Shown here: piece after piece, positions 8,722 through 19,618 of the stretch | How positions within the stretch are numbered: the first letter of the stretch is position 1 | Layout of the letters: each line of letters begins with the position of its first letter | Origin: Elioraea rosea | Lineage (GTDB): Bacteria; Pseudomonadota; Alphaproteobacteria; Acetobacterales; Acetobacteraceae | DNA length: 64,000 nt | Assembly (NCBI RefSeq): GCF_007644105.1 | Contig: NZ_VFAC01000005.1 | Location: forward strand, 62,001 to 126,000 | Direction: 5' to 3' | Position numbers and translations under genes: made by a program | The notes under the pieces: generated by a model | What the model was told of the DNA's origin: nothing | The model's input: only the letters and a program-made list of their open reading frames with translations | The model's database searches: none

Positions 8722-9422
8722 CGGTCATCGCCACGCGGGAGGGCTTCTGGCGCGGCATGCGCGCCTGCGTTCCGCTCATCATCGGGCTCCTGCCCTTCGG
8801 CCTCGTCGTCGGCGTCGTTGCGCAGTCGAAGGGCTTGAGCATGTTCGAGACGGCGCTGATGAGCGCCATCGTCTTTGCCGGTACCGCGCAAATCCTCGCG
8901 CTCGAGACCTGGCAGGAGGCCGCACCCGTCCTGCCCGCGACCGTCGCGGCTCTCGCGGTCAATCTCCGCTTCGCGCTCATGGGCCCCTCGCTCGCGCCGT
9001 GGTTCGACGCGATGAGGGGCTGGCGAAGGTGGCTCTCCGTCGCCGCGGTGGTCGACCATGCCTGGGCCCTGTCGCTCGCAGAGATGCGGAACGGCCGGCA
9101 CGACGCGATGTTCTATCTCGGCGCGGCCTTCGGGCTGTGGGCGCCGTGGATGGTGTCCACCGTGATCGGCCACGCCATGGGCTCGGTGGTCGCGCTGCCG
9201 CCCGGGCACCCGCTGTTCTTCGCCGCCCCGGCCTGCCTGATCGCCCTGCTCGTGCCGGTTTGGCGGGGCGCAGGCATCGACATCCTCCCTTGGGCGGTCG
9301 CCGCGGCGACGTCGCTTCTGGTCACGCCGATGCTGCCCATTCCCGCTCTCGCGGTGGTCATCGGCGCGGTCTCGGGAAGCCTCGTAGGCGCCTGGCGGGA
9401 CACCGCGGGAGGCCGGGCATGA
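8718..9422 (+). CDS. azlC: AzlC family permease (branched-chain amino acid exporter large subunit)
   Basis: This 234-residue membrane protein has the AzlC pattern: FWRGMRACVPLIIGLLPFGLVVGVVA at the N-terminus (quoted in part as FWRGMRACVPLIIG), then MSAIVFAGTAQILALE, and the conserved AALAVNLRFALMGPSLAPW. Several hydrophobic segments follow. AzlC works with a small AzlD partner in efflux of branched-chain amino acids and analogues. That partner is encoded immediately downstream with an ATGA overlap. The start overlaps recX. Confidence 0.92.
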   Translation: MTVIATREGFWRGMRACVPLIIGLLPFGLVVGVVAQSKGLSMFETALMSAIVFAGTAQILALETWQEAAPVLPATVAALAVNLRFALMGPSLAPWFDAMRGWRRWLSVAAVVDHAWALSLAEMRNGRHDAMFYLGAAFGLWAPWMVSTVIGHAMGSVVALPPGHPLFFAAPACLIALLVPVWRGAGIDILPWAVAAATSLLVTPMLPIPALAVVIGAVSGSLVGAWRDTAGGRA

Positions 9423-9727
9423 TCGGGGCCGATCTTGCGACGCTGCTCGCCATCCTCGGGATGGCGGCGGCCACTTTCGCCGTGCGCGCCTCGGGCTACC
9501 TGGTGCTGCGGAGGATCCAGCCGGGGCCCTTCCTGCGCGCCTTCCTCAGCCACCTCCCCGGCACGCTCTTCGTCGCCTTCGCCGCCCCTGCCGTGGCCAA
9601 GGCGGGACTTGCGGGGCTCGGCGGCGCCGTCGTCACCCTGGTCGTGATGGCAACGACGCGCTCCACCACCTGGTCCCTCCTCGCCGGCGTCGGCGCGTTC
9701 TGGGCGGTGCGCTCACTGGCGTTTTGA
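9419..9727 (+). CDS. azlD: AzlD family small permease subunit
   Basis: This 102-residue protein has about three to four membrane helices and the AzlD hallmarks AATFAVRASGYLVLRR, FLSHLPGTLFVAFAAPAV and VATTRSTTWSLLAG-like text. It completes the AzlCD exporter. The ATG overlaps the azlC stop (ATGA), and the gene is followed by 70 nt before the acyltransferase. Confidence 0.9.
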   Translation: MIGADLATLLAILGMAAATFAVRASGYLVLRRIQPGPFLRAFLSHLPGTLFVAFAAPAVAKAGLAGLGGAVVTLVVMATTRSTTWSLLAGVGAFWAVRSLAF

Positions 9728-9797
9728 GCGCGCTTGCGGCCGCCGCCTCCGCATGGGTTGATCGGTTGACCGGTGCCGGTGACCGAAGGGAGGACGC

Positions 9798-10415
9798 ATG
9801 ACGCTCGTCGAGCGCCTGACGCGTCAGCTGAGATATGTCGTCGCCTCGGAAGCGGAGATCCCGTCCGAGGTGCTCGCTGACGCGGAGCGGCGGATGGCGC
9901 ACTGCATCGCCAATGTCGCGATCAAGCGCTACGAGACGTTCCGGCCCGAGCACACGGCGCAGTACGCGATCTTCCTGTACTTCCTGTCAAACTCCGCCTT
10001 CCGCATGGGAGTACTGCCGCTCGCCGAGGGAGCCTACGCGCTCAACAAGGCCCTGCATGCGGTCGAGCTCTTCTACGAGGTCGAGCTTCCAGCGGTCTTC
10101 GTCTGCGACCATCCGCTTGGCAGCGTGATGGGCCGAGCACGCTATGGGGAACGGTTCTCGTTCGCACAAGGCTGCACGGTCGGCAACAGCGGCGGTATCT
10201 ATCCGGTGATCGGGTCGAATGTCGCGATGTGCGCGAACGCGACGGTGCTCGGCCGCGCGACGGTGGGAGACGGTGCGATCATCGCGGCTGGAACCCTCGT
10301 GGTGGATCAGGACGTGCCGGCGGGGATGATTGCTTTCGGCCGCTCGCCTGCGCTCGTCTTCAAGCCGGTCAAACCCGTTACTCGTGCGTTGTTCAGTTTC
10401 TTCAGGACGAGCTGA
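9798..10415 (+). CDS. Hexapeptide-repeat acyltransferase (serine acetyltransferase-like fold)
   Basis: The first 105 residues are helical, as in serine acetyltransferases. Residues about 110-185 are left-handed beta-helix hexapeptides: VIGSNVAMCANATVLG, RATVGDGAIIAAGTLVV and DVPAGMIAFG. The catalytic histidines of CysE are not obvious; the turn reads YGERFSFAQGCTVGNS. I therefore call only an acyltransferase of unknown acceptor, perhaps acting on a glycan or small molecule. AGGGAGG lies 6 nt upstream of ATG. It stands alone downstream of azlD and converges with the MscS gene. Confidence 0.72.
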   Translation: MTLVERLTRQLRYVVASEAEIPSEVLADAERRMAHCIANVAIKRYETFRPEHTAQYAIFLYFLSNSAFRMGVLPLAEGAYALNKALHAVELFYEVELPAVFVCDHPLGSVMGRARYGERFSFAQGCTVGNSGGIYPVIGSNVAMCANATVLGRATVGDGAIIAAGTLVVDQDVPAGMIAFGRSPALVFKPVKPVTRALFSFFRTS

Positions 10416-10485
10416 TGACGCATCGTGGAGGCTTCCCCTGCGGCGCCGTGGGCTACAGGCTCGGGCGCGAACCGGTTCTCGCCCA

Positions 10486-10542
10486 CGGCTACGCCGGTCT
10501 GGCTCCTGACCGCGGCTACGCCGCCAAGACTCTTGACCGCGG

Positions 10543-10566
<24 letters not shown>
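10486..10566. repeat. Short 27-bp tandem repeat between convergent genes
   Basis: The 11-mer CGGCTACGCCG occurs at 10486, 10513 and 10540, exactly 27 nt apart. Units one and two match at about 21 of 27 positions, both ending TGACCG. The third keeps only the head. The head is itself an inverted repeat, CGGC-TAC-GCCG. The array sits between the convergent acyltransferase and MscS genes, and the MscS stop codon lies in the third unit. Confidence 0.7.
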
Positions 10567-13014
<2,448 letters not shown>

Positions 13015-13096
13015 GTCGGTTCGTGCACGGCGCGCACGGAACAGACGCAGGCGAGGGGTGTCAAGCACGCACCAGTCGCCTAGACTGCTCAACGAA

Positions 13097-14329
13097 ATGT
13101 CATCTCACCCGCCCCACGCGTCTAAGCCATCCATTACGCTCGTCCTGCTCGCATTGCTGGGCACGCATCTCGCGGCCATGGGAGCATTCCTCGGCGTGCC
13201 CGTGCTCGCCCCGCTGATCGCGGCAGAAACCGGCATTCCGCCTGAGCTCGCCGGCATCAACGTCGCGCTCGTCTATGGCGGGTCGCTGCTCTCGACGCCG
13301 TCGACGGGCATGCTGATCTCCCGGCTCGGCCCGGTTCGGCTGTGCCAGGCCGCGCTGTTCACGATCGCGTTCGGATTGATGATCGCGACGCTCGGTCATC
13401 CCGTCGCGCTGTTCCTGTCCGCGCTCATCTGTGGCGTGGGCCACGGGCCGCTGACGCCCGCGGGAAGCCACTTGCTGCATGAGCGGGCGCCGCAGAAGAG
13501 CCGCGCGCTCGTGTTCTCCGTGAAGCAGACGGGCGTGCCCGTCGGCGCGATGGTGATCGGGCTGATCGCTCCGCCGCTCGGCCTCGCCTTCGGCTGGCGT
13601 GGCGGCATCGCCGGCCTCGCCCTGCTGGCCGTGTTCACCGCCGTGGCGCTGCAACCCCTCCGGGCATCCCTGGACGCCGACCGTGACCCCAGCCAGAAAT
13701 TCGGGTTGCAAGGCGCGCGCTCGAGCCTTGGGCTGTTCCGGTCAAACCCCAAGCTCCGCGCCATCGCGCTCGTCGGCTCGGCCTACGGGGTGTCGCAGTT
13801 CTGCTTCTCCTCCTTTTTCGTGGTGTTCCAGACCGAAGCGCTGAAATACGACCTCCTGCTCGCCGGCCTGAACCTGGCCCTTGCCCAGGCCGCCGGCGCG
13901 GCCGGGCGCGTGCTCTGGGGCCTGGTCGCGGACATGACGGGGCCGATCGTGGTGCTTTCGGGCCTGGGGCTCGCCACGGCCGCCGCCGCCGTCGCGCTTG
14001 CGCTCGCCACGCCCGACTGGCCGCCTGTGCTGGTGGCGGCGGCCGGCGTCGCGATGGGCGCGACGGCCATCGGCTGGAACGGGGTGCTGCTGTCGGAGAC
14101 GGCCCGTCTCGCCCCGGTCGGCCAGGTTGCGGCCGCGACGGGCATGCTCTCCTTCGTGTTCGCCCTGGCCATGCTCGTGGCGCCCCCCACCTTCTCGGGG
14201 CTTGTCCAGGTGACGGGCGCCTACGTGGCCGGGTTCGTCGCGTGCGGCATATGCGCGTTGTTCGGCGTCGCGCTGCTGGCCCCGCTGCGGCGCGCCCCGG
14301 CGGCGGGTGTGCGCGCCCCGCACCATTGA
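13097..14329 (+). CDS. MFS transporter
   Basis: This 410-residue major facilitator has about twelve hydrophobic segments. Family signs are the loop after helix two (GMLISRLGPVRLCQ), the motif around VFSVKQTGVPVGAMVIGL in the first half, and the symmetric second half starting near LRAIALVGSAYGVSQF. KQTGVPVG resembles transporters of the CynX/NimT or nitrate-type groups, so the substrate may be a small anion, but this is a guess. I chose ATG 13097 (MSSHPPHASKP) over an upstream frame extension rich in arginine. Confidence 0.86.
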   Translation: MSSHPPHASKPSITLVLLALLGTHLAAMGAFLGVPVLAPLIAAETGIPPELAGINVALVYGGSLLSTPSTGMLISRLGPVRLCQAALFTIAFGLMIATLGHPVALFLSALICGVGHGPLTPAGSHLLHERAPQKSRALVFSVKQTGVPVGAMVIGLIAPPLGLAFGWRGGIAGLALLAVFTAVALQPLRASLDADRDPSQKFGLQGARSSLGLFRSNPKLRAIALVGSAYGVSQFCFSSFFVVFQTEALKYDLLLAGLNLALAQAAGAAGRVLWGLVADMTGPIVVLSGLGLATAAAAVALALATPDWPPVLVAAAGVAMGATAIGWNGVLLSETARLAPVGQVAAATGMLSFVFALAMLVAPPTFSGLVQVTGAYVAGFVACGICALFGVALLAPLRRAPAAGVRAPHH

Positions 14330-14332
14330 ACG

Positions 14333-14359
14333 ACCCGTCCGGGAACCTGCCGGGCGGGT
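14333..14359 (+). terminator. Hairpin downstream of the MFS gene, possible terminator
   Basis: ACCCGTCCGG (14333-14342) pairs with CCGGGCGGGT (14350-14359) as a 10-bp stem with one G-T wobble and a 7-nt loop, starting 4 nt after the MFS stop codon. No T-run follows, so intrinsic termination is uncertain. It might instead protect the 3' end. Confidence 0.4.
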
Positions 14360-14392
14360 GACGGCGCACCGGCGCCATGGCAGGGTCAGGGC

Positions 14393-14584
14393 ATGGAAAC
14401 GCTTCTGATCATCCTCGTCGCGGCAGCCATGCTCGCGACCCTCGGCGTGCTTCTCGCCGGCGTGTTCGGCCTCGCCCGCGGCTCCGACCCGGCGCGGAGC
14501 AACGCGCTGATGCGCTGGCGCGTCGTGCTGCAGGCCACCGCGCTCGTCCTGTTCCTCATCCTCGTCTGGGTCATCCGACGCTGA
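14393..14584 (+). CDS. Twin-transmembrane protein with HIG1-like domain
   Basis: This 63-residue protein has two membrane helices. The loop between them, GLARGSDPARSNALMRWRVVLQATAL, quoted here as RGSDPARSNALMRWR and VVLQATAL, carries the HIG1 pattern RG-x(5)-SN-x-LMR-x-R-x-x-LQ. HIG1 proteins in mitochondria and alphaproteobacteria are linked to assembly or stability of respiratory cytochrome oxidases. It lies 63 nt after the MFS stop and 182 nt before etfB, with no obvious partner. Confidence 0.75.
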   Translation: METLLIILVAAAMLATLGVLLAGVFGLARGSDPARSNALMRWRVVLQATALVLFLILVWVIRR

Positions 14585-14766
14585 ACGCAAGGCTGGGCTT
14601 GCTTGCGCAACCGGGCCTTCGCCGCTAGGGTCCGCGCCGTTTTGTTGCACGTGCGAAGAAGAGGCGCAGGCTCCACGGACCGCGCCGGACGCAGGACGGG
14701 GTGGGACCGCGGCGCGCGCCGGCCCTATTCTGCTGCCTCGCGCCCAGGAAACATGGCAGGTCAGCG

Positions 14767-15516
14767 ATGAAGATCCTCGTCCCCGTGAAGCGGGTGGTCG
14801 ACTACAACGTGAAGATCCGCGTGAAGGCGGACGGTTCGGGCGTCGACACCACGAACGTGAAGATGTCGATGAACCCGTTCGACGAGATCGCCGTGGAGGA
14901 AGCGGTGCGCCTCAAGGAGAAGGGCGCCGCGACGGAGATCGTTGCCGTCTCCGCCGGCACCGCGGCCTCGGCCGAGACGCTTCGCACCGCGCTCGCCATG
15001 GGCGCGGACAGGGGCATCCTGATCGAGACGGACGCTGAGCTTCAGCCCCTCGCCGTGGCCAAGCTCCTGAAGGCCGTCGTGGGCAAGGAGCAGCCCGGGC
15101 TCATCATCATGGGCAAGCAGGCGATCGACGACGACATGAACGCCACGGGCCAGATGCTCGCCGCGCTGCTCGGCTGGCCGCAGGGCACCTTCGCCTCGAA
15201 GATCGCGCTGGCGGATGGGCGCATCGCCGTGACGCGGGAGATCGACGGCGGGCTTGAGACGGTCGACCTCGCGCTTCCCGCGGTGGTCACGGCCGATCTC
15301 CGCCTGAACGAGCCGCGTTACGCGTCGCTTCCGAACATCATGAAAGCACGCAAGAAGCCGATCGAGACGCTGAAGCCGGACGCGCTCGGCGTCGATGTCA
15401 CGCCGCGGCTGACTGTCCTGAAGGTGGAGGAGCCCGGCAAGCGCAAGGCCGGTGCGAAGGTGGCGTCGGTGTCGGAGCTTGTCTCGAAGCTCCGCACCGA
15501 GGCCAAGGTGATCTGA
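14767..15516 (+). CDS. etfB: Electron transfer flavoprotein beta subunit
   Basis: This 249-residue ETF beta subunit (FixA-type) begins [19 protein letters not shown] (in full 19 residues). The signature [45 protein letters not shown] and [20 protein letters not shown] follow. With EtfA it forms the FAD/AMP heterodimer that accepts electrons from acyl-CoA and other flavin dehydrogenases and passes them to ETF:ubiquinone oxidoreductase. The etfA ATG follows the stop by 11 nt. The 182 nt upstream hold no other gene. Confidence 0.97.
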   Translation: MKILVPVKRVVDYNVKIRVKADGSGVDTTNVKMSMNPFDEIAVEEAVRLKEKGAATEIVAVSAGTAASAETLRTALAMGADRGILIETDAELQPLAVAKLLKAVVGKEQPGLIIMGKQAIDDDMNATGQMLAALLGWPQGTFASKIALADGRIAVTREIDGGLETVDLALPAVVTADLRLNEPRYASLPNIMKARKKPIETLKPDALGVDVTPRLTVLKVEEPGKRKAGAKVASVSELVSKLRTEAKVI

Positions 15517-15527
15517 GGGAGGGCGCG

Positions 15528-16466
15528 ATGGCGATCCTGGTTCTGGCCGATCACGACGGCGCCCACATCAAGCAGCCGACGCGCTCCGCGCTCGCGGCCG
15601 CGGCCGCCATCGGCGGCGAGGTGCATCTCCTTGTCGCCGGGGAGAACTGCGGTGCGGCGGCGGAGGCCGCTTCGAAGCTGCCGGGGGTGGCGAAGGTGCT
15701 GCATGCGGAGGCGCCGGCGCTCGCGCATGCGCTCGCCGAGCCGATGTCGGCCCTGCTTGCCAGGCTTGCGCCCGGCTACTCGCACCTCCTCGCCGCGGCG
15801 ACGACGACGGGCAAGAACGTGATGCCGCGCCTTGGCGCGCTGCTCGACGCCCAGCCGATCTCCGACATCGCTGGCGTCGTCGATGCCGATACCTTCGTCC
15901 GCCCGATCTATGCGGGCAACGCGCTGGCGACGGTGAAGTCCTCGGACGCGACGAAGGTGATCACGGTGCGCGCGGCGAGCTTCGATCCCGTCCCGGCCGA
16001 GGGCGGGTCGGCTCCGGTCGAGAAGATCGAGGCGGCCGATGATCCCGGCCTGTCACGCTTCGTCGGGCAGGAGGTCTCCGCCTCCGAGCGTCCGGAGCTG
16101 ACGGCCGCGCGCGTCGTCGTCTCGGGCGGCCGCGGCATGGGGTCGGGCGAGAACTTCAAGCTTCTCGAGGCGGTGGCCGACAAGCTCGGCGCCGCTGTCG
16201 GCGCCTCGCGGGCCGCGGTCGATGCCGGCTTCGTGCCGAACGACTACCAGGTCGGGCAGACAGGCAAGATCGTCGCTCCCGAGCTCTACATCGCCGTCGG
16301 CATCTCGGGGGCGATCCAGCACCTCGCCGGCATGAAGGACAGCAAGGTGATCGTCGCGATCAACAAGGACGAGGAGGCGCCGATCTTCCAGGTCGCCGAT
16401 TACGGCCTGGTGGGCGACCTGTTCGCCGTGCTGCCCGAGCTTGCCGCAGAGCTGGAGAAGAAATGA
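15528..16466 (+). CDS. etfA: Electron transfer flavoprotein alpha subunit
   Basis: This 312-residue ETF alpha subunit begins [18 protein letters not shown]. The C-terminal FAD domain is intact: [20 protein letters not shown] (in part), [40 protein letters not shown] and [18 protein letters not shown]. It holds the FAD of the ETF dimer. GAGGGAGGGCGCG precedes the ATG. The stop overlaps the 3-hydroxybutyryl-CoA dehydrogenase start (ATGA), so etfB-etfA-hbd form one unit. Confidence 0.97.
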   Translation: MAILVLADHDGAHIKQPTRSALAAAAAIGGEVHLLVAGENCGAAAEAASKLPGVAKVLHAEAPALAHALAEPMSALLARLAPGYSHLLAAATTTGKNVMPRLGALLDAQPISDIAGVVDADTFVRPIYAGNALATVKSSDATKVITVRAASFDPVPAEGGSAPVEKIEAADDPGLSRFVGQEVSASERPELTAARVVVSGGRGMGSGENFKLLEAVADKLGAAVGASRAAVDAGFVPNDYQVGQTGKIVAPELYIAVGISGAIQHLAGMKDSKVIVAINKDEEAPIFQVADYGLVGDLFAVLPELAAELEKK

Positions 16467-17362
16467 TGGCCTCCGCGATCGGCCCCCGGGCGATCAACAA
16501 GGTCGGCGTCATCGGCGCCGGCCAGATGGGCTCGGGCATCGCGCATGTCTGCGCCCTCGCCGGCCTCGACGTCGCGCTGGTCGATGTGAACGCCGCCGCC
16601 CTCGAGAAGGCGGTCGCCTCCATCGGCAAGAACATGGACCGCCAGGTGGCGAAGGGCACCGTCGCGGCCGAGGCGAAGGACGGCGCGCTCGCGCGGATCG
16701 CGACAGCGACCGACTATGCGCCCTTCGGCGACGCCGATCTCGTGATCGAGGCGGCGACCGAGAAGGCCGAGGTCAAGAAGTCGATCTTCAAGGCGCTCTG
16801 CCCGGCGCTGAAGGCCGACGCGATCATCGCGACCAACACCTCCTCCATCTCCATCACCGGCCTTGCCGCGGTGACGGACAGGCCGGCGAAGTTCATCGGC
16901 ATGCACTTCATGAACCCCGTGCCGGTGATGAAGCTCGTCGAGGTGATCCGCGGCATCGCGACCGACGATGCGACGTTCGAGGCGATCGACGCGCTTGCCG
17001 CGAAGCTCGGCAAGACCACCGCGGTCTCGGCCGATTTCCCCGGCTTCATCGTCAACCGCATACTTGTGCCGATGATCAACGAGGGCGTCTACGCGCTGCA
17101 GGAAGGCGTGGGCGACGTCGCCTCGATTGATACGGCGATGAAGCTCGGCGCCAACCACCCCATGGGGCCGCTCGAGCTCGCCGACCTGATCGGCCTCGAC
17201 ACCTGCCTCTCGATCATGCAGGTGCTGCACGAAGGACTCGGCGACAGCAAGTACCGACCCTCGCCCCTGTTGGTGAAATACGTCGAGGCAGGTTGGTTGG
17301 GGCGCAAGACGGGGCGCGGCTTCTACGACTATTCCTCGACGCCGCCGAAGCCGACACGATGA
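16463..17362 (+). CDS. 3-hydroxybutyryl-CoA dehydrogenase
   Basis: This 299-residue NAD(P)-dependent dehydrogenase oxidises or reduces 3-hydroxyacyl-CoA, in short-chain beta-oxidation or polyhydroxybutyrate-linked metabolism. The dinucleotide motif is [27 protein letters not shown], the catalytic-histidine segment [17 protein letters not shown] and [19 protein letters not shown] complete the family pattern. The C-terminal [11 protein letters not shown] is also typical. Two adjacent ATG codons (16463, 16466) could start it. Coupling to etfBA suggests a shared role in fatty-acid oxidation. Confidence 0.95.
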   Translation: MMASAIGPRAINKVGVIGAGQMGSGIAHVCALAGLDVALVDVNAAALEKAVASIGKNMDRQVAKGTVAAEAKDGALARIATATDYAPFGDADLVIEAATEKAEVKKSIFKALCPALKADAIIATNTSSISITGLAAVTDRPAKFIGMHFMNPVPVMKLVEVIRGIATDDATFEAIDALAAKLGKTTAVSADFPGFIVNRILVPMINEGVYALQEGVGDVASIDTAMKLGANHPMGPLELADLIGLDTCLSIMQVLHEGLGDSKYRPSPLLVKYVEAGWLGRKTGRGFYDYSSTPPKPTR

Positions 17363-17404
17363 AACACCGCCGGAACGGGGCGGTTGCCGCATCGTTCCGG
17401 TGCA

Positions 17405-17418
17405 GTGATCTGGATCAC
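17405..17418. promoter_or_regulatory. CRP/FNR-type palindrome upstream of the 17476 gene
   Basis: GTGATCTGGATCAC is a near-perfect palindrome matching the FNR/FixK pattern TTGAT-N4-ATCAA except at the outermost bases. With its flanks it also matches the CRP pattern GTGA-N6-TCAC. Its centre lies 64 nt upstream of ATG 17476. The core TGATCTGGATCA recurs exactly at 47080-47091. Confidence 0.6.
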
Positions 17419-17475
17419 AGAAATTCGGCGCGGCGCCGGCGCACACTCCCCTCACACCGGATGAGGGCGAGAGAC

Positions 17476-17847
17476 ATGCGACAGAACACGACGATACCAG
17501 TGGATGTTCGGCTCGCGATGCTACGCGATGCCGTCGCCATGCTTGACCCGCGGCGCAACCCGGGAACGCGAGCCGAGGCCGCCGCCGTGCTCTGCGAGTC
17601 GCTCGTGGCCGAAGGGGCACGCGCCAACAACCGCCGCCTCATCGCCGAGGCCCTGATGCTCGCAGCGGAGACGGTCGCCGAGCAGCCGTTGCCCGCAGTG
17701 GCGCGCGGCGCGCTCCTCGATGCGATGCGCGATGCCGCCGGGCTGCTTACGGACCGGTACGAGGAGGAGATGACCGCGGCGTTCGGCCTCGCCGCAGCAT
17801 CTCCGCAGAAGCAGCGGCGCCGCCCGGCCGTGCGCACGGCGCGGTAG
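17476..17847 (+). CDS. Hypothetical helical protein behind a CRP/FNR-type site
   Basis: This 123-residue protein starts MRQNTTIPVDVRLAMLRDAV. It appears all-helical (RAEAAAVLCESLVAEGA, RLIAEALMLAAETVAEQP, GALLDAMRDAAGLLTDRY) and ends in a basic tail RRRPAVRTAR. There is no signal peptide or membrane helix. GAGGGCGAGAG precedes the ATG; ATG 17461 is an in-frame alternative. I do not recognise a family. The palindrome at 17405 suggests control by oxygen, nitric oxide or cAMP-type signals. Helical proteins of this size are often small regulators, but that is speculation. Confidence 0.65.
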   Translation: MRQNTTIPVDVRLAMLRDAVAMLDPRRNPGTRAEAAAVLCESLVAEGARANNRRLIAEALMLAAETVAEQPLPAVARGALLDAMRDAAGLLTDRYEEEMTAAFGLAAASPQKQRRRPAVRTAR

Positions 17848-17966
17848 CGGGGTCTCAAGCGTTCATCCCATCACCGAAACCACGCGCAGGACGTCCCGCG
17901 CGTCCGCACCCCAACCTCTCCGCTCCTGGTAGGATCGCCGCTCGGTGACGATGCGGAGGCGGACTC

Positions 17967-18590
17967 GTGTCTGCAGGGCATGAAGCAGTATCGTGGCGCG
18001 ACCGCTGGCAGGCACGCTACAGAACCGGCGCCTGGCTGTTCGGCGAGGAGCCGAACGAGTGGCTTCGCTCGAATGCCTGGCGCCTCAGGCCCGGCATGCG
18101 CGCCCTTTGTCCCGGCGAGGGCGAGGGCCGCAATGCCGTGTTCCTCACCTCGCTCGGCCTCGACGTCACCGCCGTCGACTTCGCTCCCGCCGCGCTCGCC
18201 CATGCGCGTGACCTCGCCGCGCGGCAGGGCGTCGCCATCGCCACCGTCGAGGCCGACCTCGCGCGCTGGGCCTGGCCGGAGGCGGCGTTCGATCTCGTCG
18301 CGCTGATCTTCGTCCAGCTTTCCGCCGATGAGCGTGGTCCGGTCCATCGCGGCGCCATGCGGTCGCTCGCGCCAGGCGGACTGCTCGTTCTCGAGGCGTT
18401 CGGGCGCGGCCCGGTGCGAGCCTGCGGCCCGCGCGGGGAGGAGAGCCGCTACGACGCGACCATGCTCGAGGCAGATTTCGCCGGCCTCGAGACGCTCGCG
18501 CTCACGGAGGGCACGGTGCGGCTTGCGGAGGGCGAGGGCCATCGCGGTCCTGCATCCGTGGTTCGCCTCCTGGCGCAGAAGCCGAATTGA
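17967..18590 (+). CDS. SAM-dependent methyltransferase, TehB/thiopurine-like
   Basis: This 207-residue class I methyltransferase has the early WRDRWQARYRTGAWLFGEEPNEWL (quoted as WLFGEEPNEWL) found in TehB-like enzymes. SAM motif I is LCPGEGEGRNAVFLTSLG, followed by VTAVDFAPAALAHARDLA and DLVALIFVQL. Relatives methylate tellurite, thiols or small molecules; the substrate here is unknown. I use GTG 17967, preceded by GGAGGCGG. It lies between the orphan 17476 gene and a Bug-family gene on the same strand. Confidence 0.85.
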   Translation: MSAGHEAVSWRDRWQARYRTGAWLFGEEPNEWLRSNAWRLRPGMRALCPGEGEGRNAVFLTSLGLDVTAVDFAPAALAHARDLAARQGVAIATVEADLARWAWPEAAFDLVALIFVQLSADERGPVHRGAMRSLAPGGLLVLEAFGRGPVRACGPRGEESRYDATMLEADFAGLETLALTEGTVRLAEGEGHRGPASVVRLLAQKPN

Positions 18591-18650
18591 TGGAATCGTG
18601 CCGGCCAACGGCGCACGCGCGATGCGCCGAGACAGGAAGGGGAATCCGTC

Positions 18651-19601
18651 ATGCCGGCCCGCCGTCGTTCGCTTCTAGCCGCCCCGCTTGTGCTTGCCCT
18701 GCCCGCACGCGCCCAAGCCCAATGGCAGCCGACGCGGCCGGTGCAGCTCATCGTCGGCTTCGCGCCGGGCGGCGGATCCGACGTGATCGCGCGGGTGATC
18801 GCGCAGGCCGCTGCGCCGCTCTATCCGCAGCCACTTGTGGTGATGAACCGGCCCGGCGCGGGAGGCGGCATCGCGGCCGAGGCAGTGGCGCGCGCCGAGG
18901 CCGATGGCCACACGCTTCTGCTCGCCGGCGGCTCGGAAAGCACGTCGATCCCGGCGCACAGGCAGGTTCCGTATGATCCAAAGCGGAGCTTCCGCACCAT
19001 CATCCGGCTGACGCGCAACGGGCAGTTCATCGTCGCAAAGGGCAACGGCCGCTTCCGCACGATGCAGGACGTGATCGCCGCGGCGAAGGAGAAGCCGGAG
19101 GCGGTGACGCACGCCTCGGCCGGGGCGGGCACGCTCTCGCACAGCCTCTTCCTCGTGCTCGGCCGGGAGGCCGGCGTGCAGTTCCTGCACGTGCCCTTCC
19201 AGGGCGGCGGCCCCAGCCTGCAGGCCGTCGTCGCCGGCCAGGTGGACGTGTCCGTCGCAGCGCCCGAGGAGATGCGCGGCCTCGTCGATTCGGGCGATCT
19301 CCGCGTGCTGGCCGTCGCCTCGCGCGAGCGCGCGCCGCTCTACCCCGATGCGCCGACGCTCGCCGAGCTCGGCTACCCCGTTTTCGTCGAGAACATGAAG
19401 GGCTGGGTCGGCCCGGCAGGGATGACCGACGCGATGGTCGCCTTTCATCACGACAGGATGCGCCAGGCCATGGGTTCGGATGCCTGGAAGCAGTTCATGC
19501 AGCGAACCGGCGAGCCGGACGGATACGCGGACGGGCCCGGCTTCCAGCGCGACATGGACGAGCTGCTTGACCGCATCGCCGCGTCGGTTCGCGCGACCTG
19601 A
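18651..19601 (+). CDS. Tripartite tricarboxylate transporter (Bug/TctC) substrate-binding protein
   Basis: This 316-residue periplasmic protein has a signal peptide (RRRSLLAAPLVLALPARAQA) and the Bug pattern RPVQLIVGFAPGGGSDVIARV, VVMNRPGAGGGIAAEAVA, HASAGAGTLSHSLFLVL and FLHVPFQGGGPSLQAVVAGQ (quoted in parts). Bug proteins bind carboxylates or other small acids. No TctA or TctB membrane gene is nearby, so it is an orphan receptor, as is common. The dehydrogenase gene starts 17 nt downstream and may act on the imported acid. Confidence 0.92.
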   Translation: MPARRRSLLAAPLVLALPARAQAQWQPTRPVQLIVGFAPGGGSDVIARVIAQAAAPLYPQPLVVMNRPGAGGGIAAEAVARAEADGHTLLLAGGSESTSIPAHRQVPYDPKRSFRTIIRLTRNGQFIVAKGNGRFRTMQDVIAAAKEKPEAVTHASAGAGTLSHSLFLVLGREAGVQFLHVPFQGGGPSLQAVVAGQVDVSVAAPEEMRGLVDSGDLRVLAVASRERAPLYPDAPTLAELGYPVFVENMKGWVGPAGMTDAMVAFHHDRMRQAMGSDAWKQFMQRTGEPDGYADGPGFQRDMDELLDRIAASVRAT

Positions 19602-19618
19602 CGGAGAGGGAACACCTG

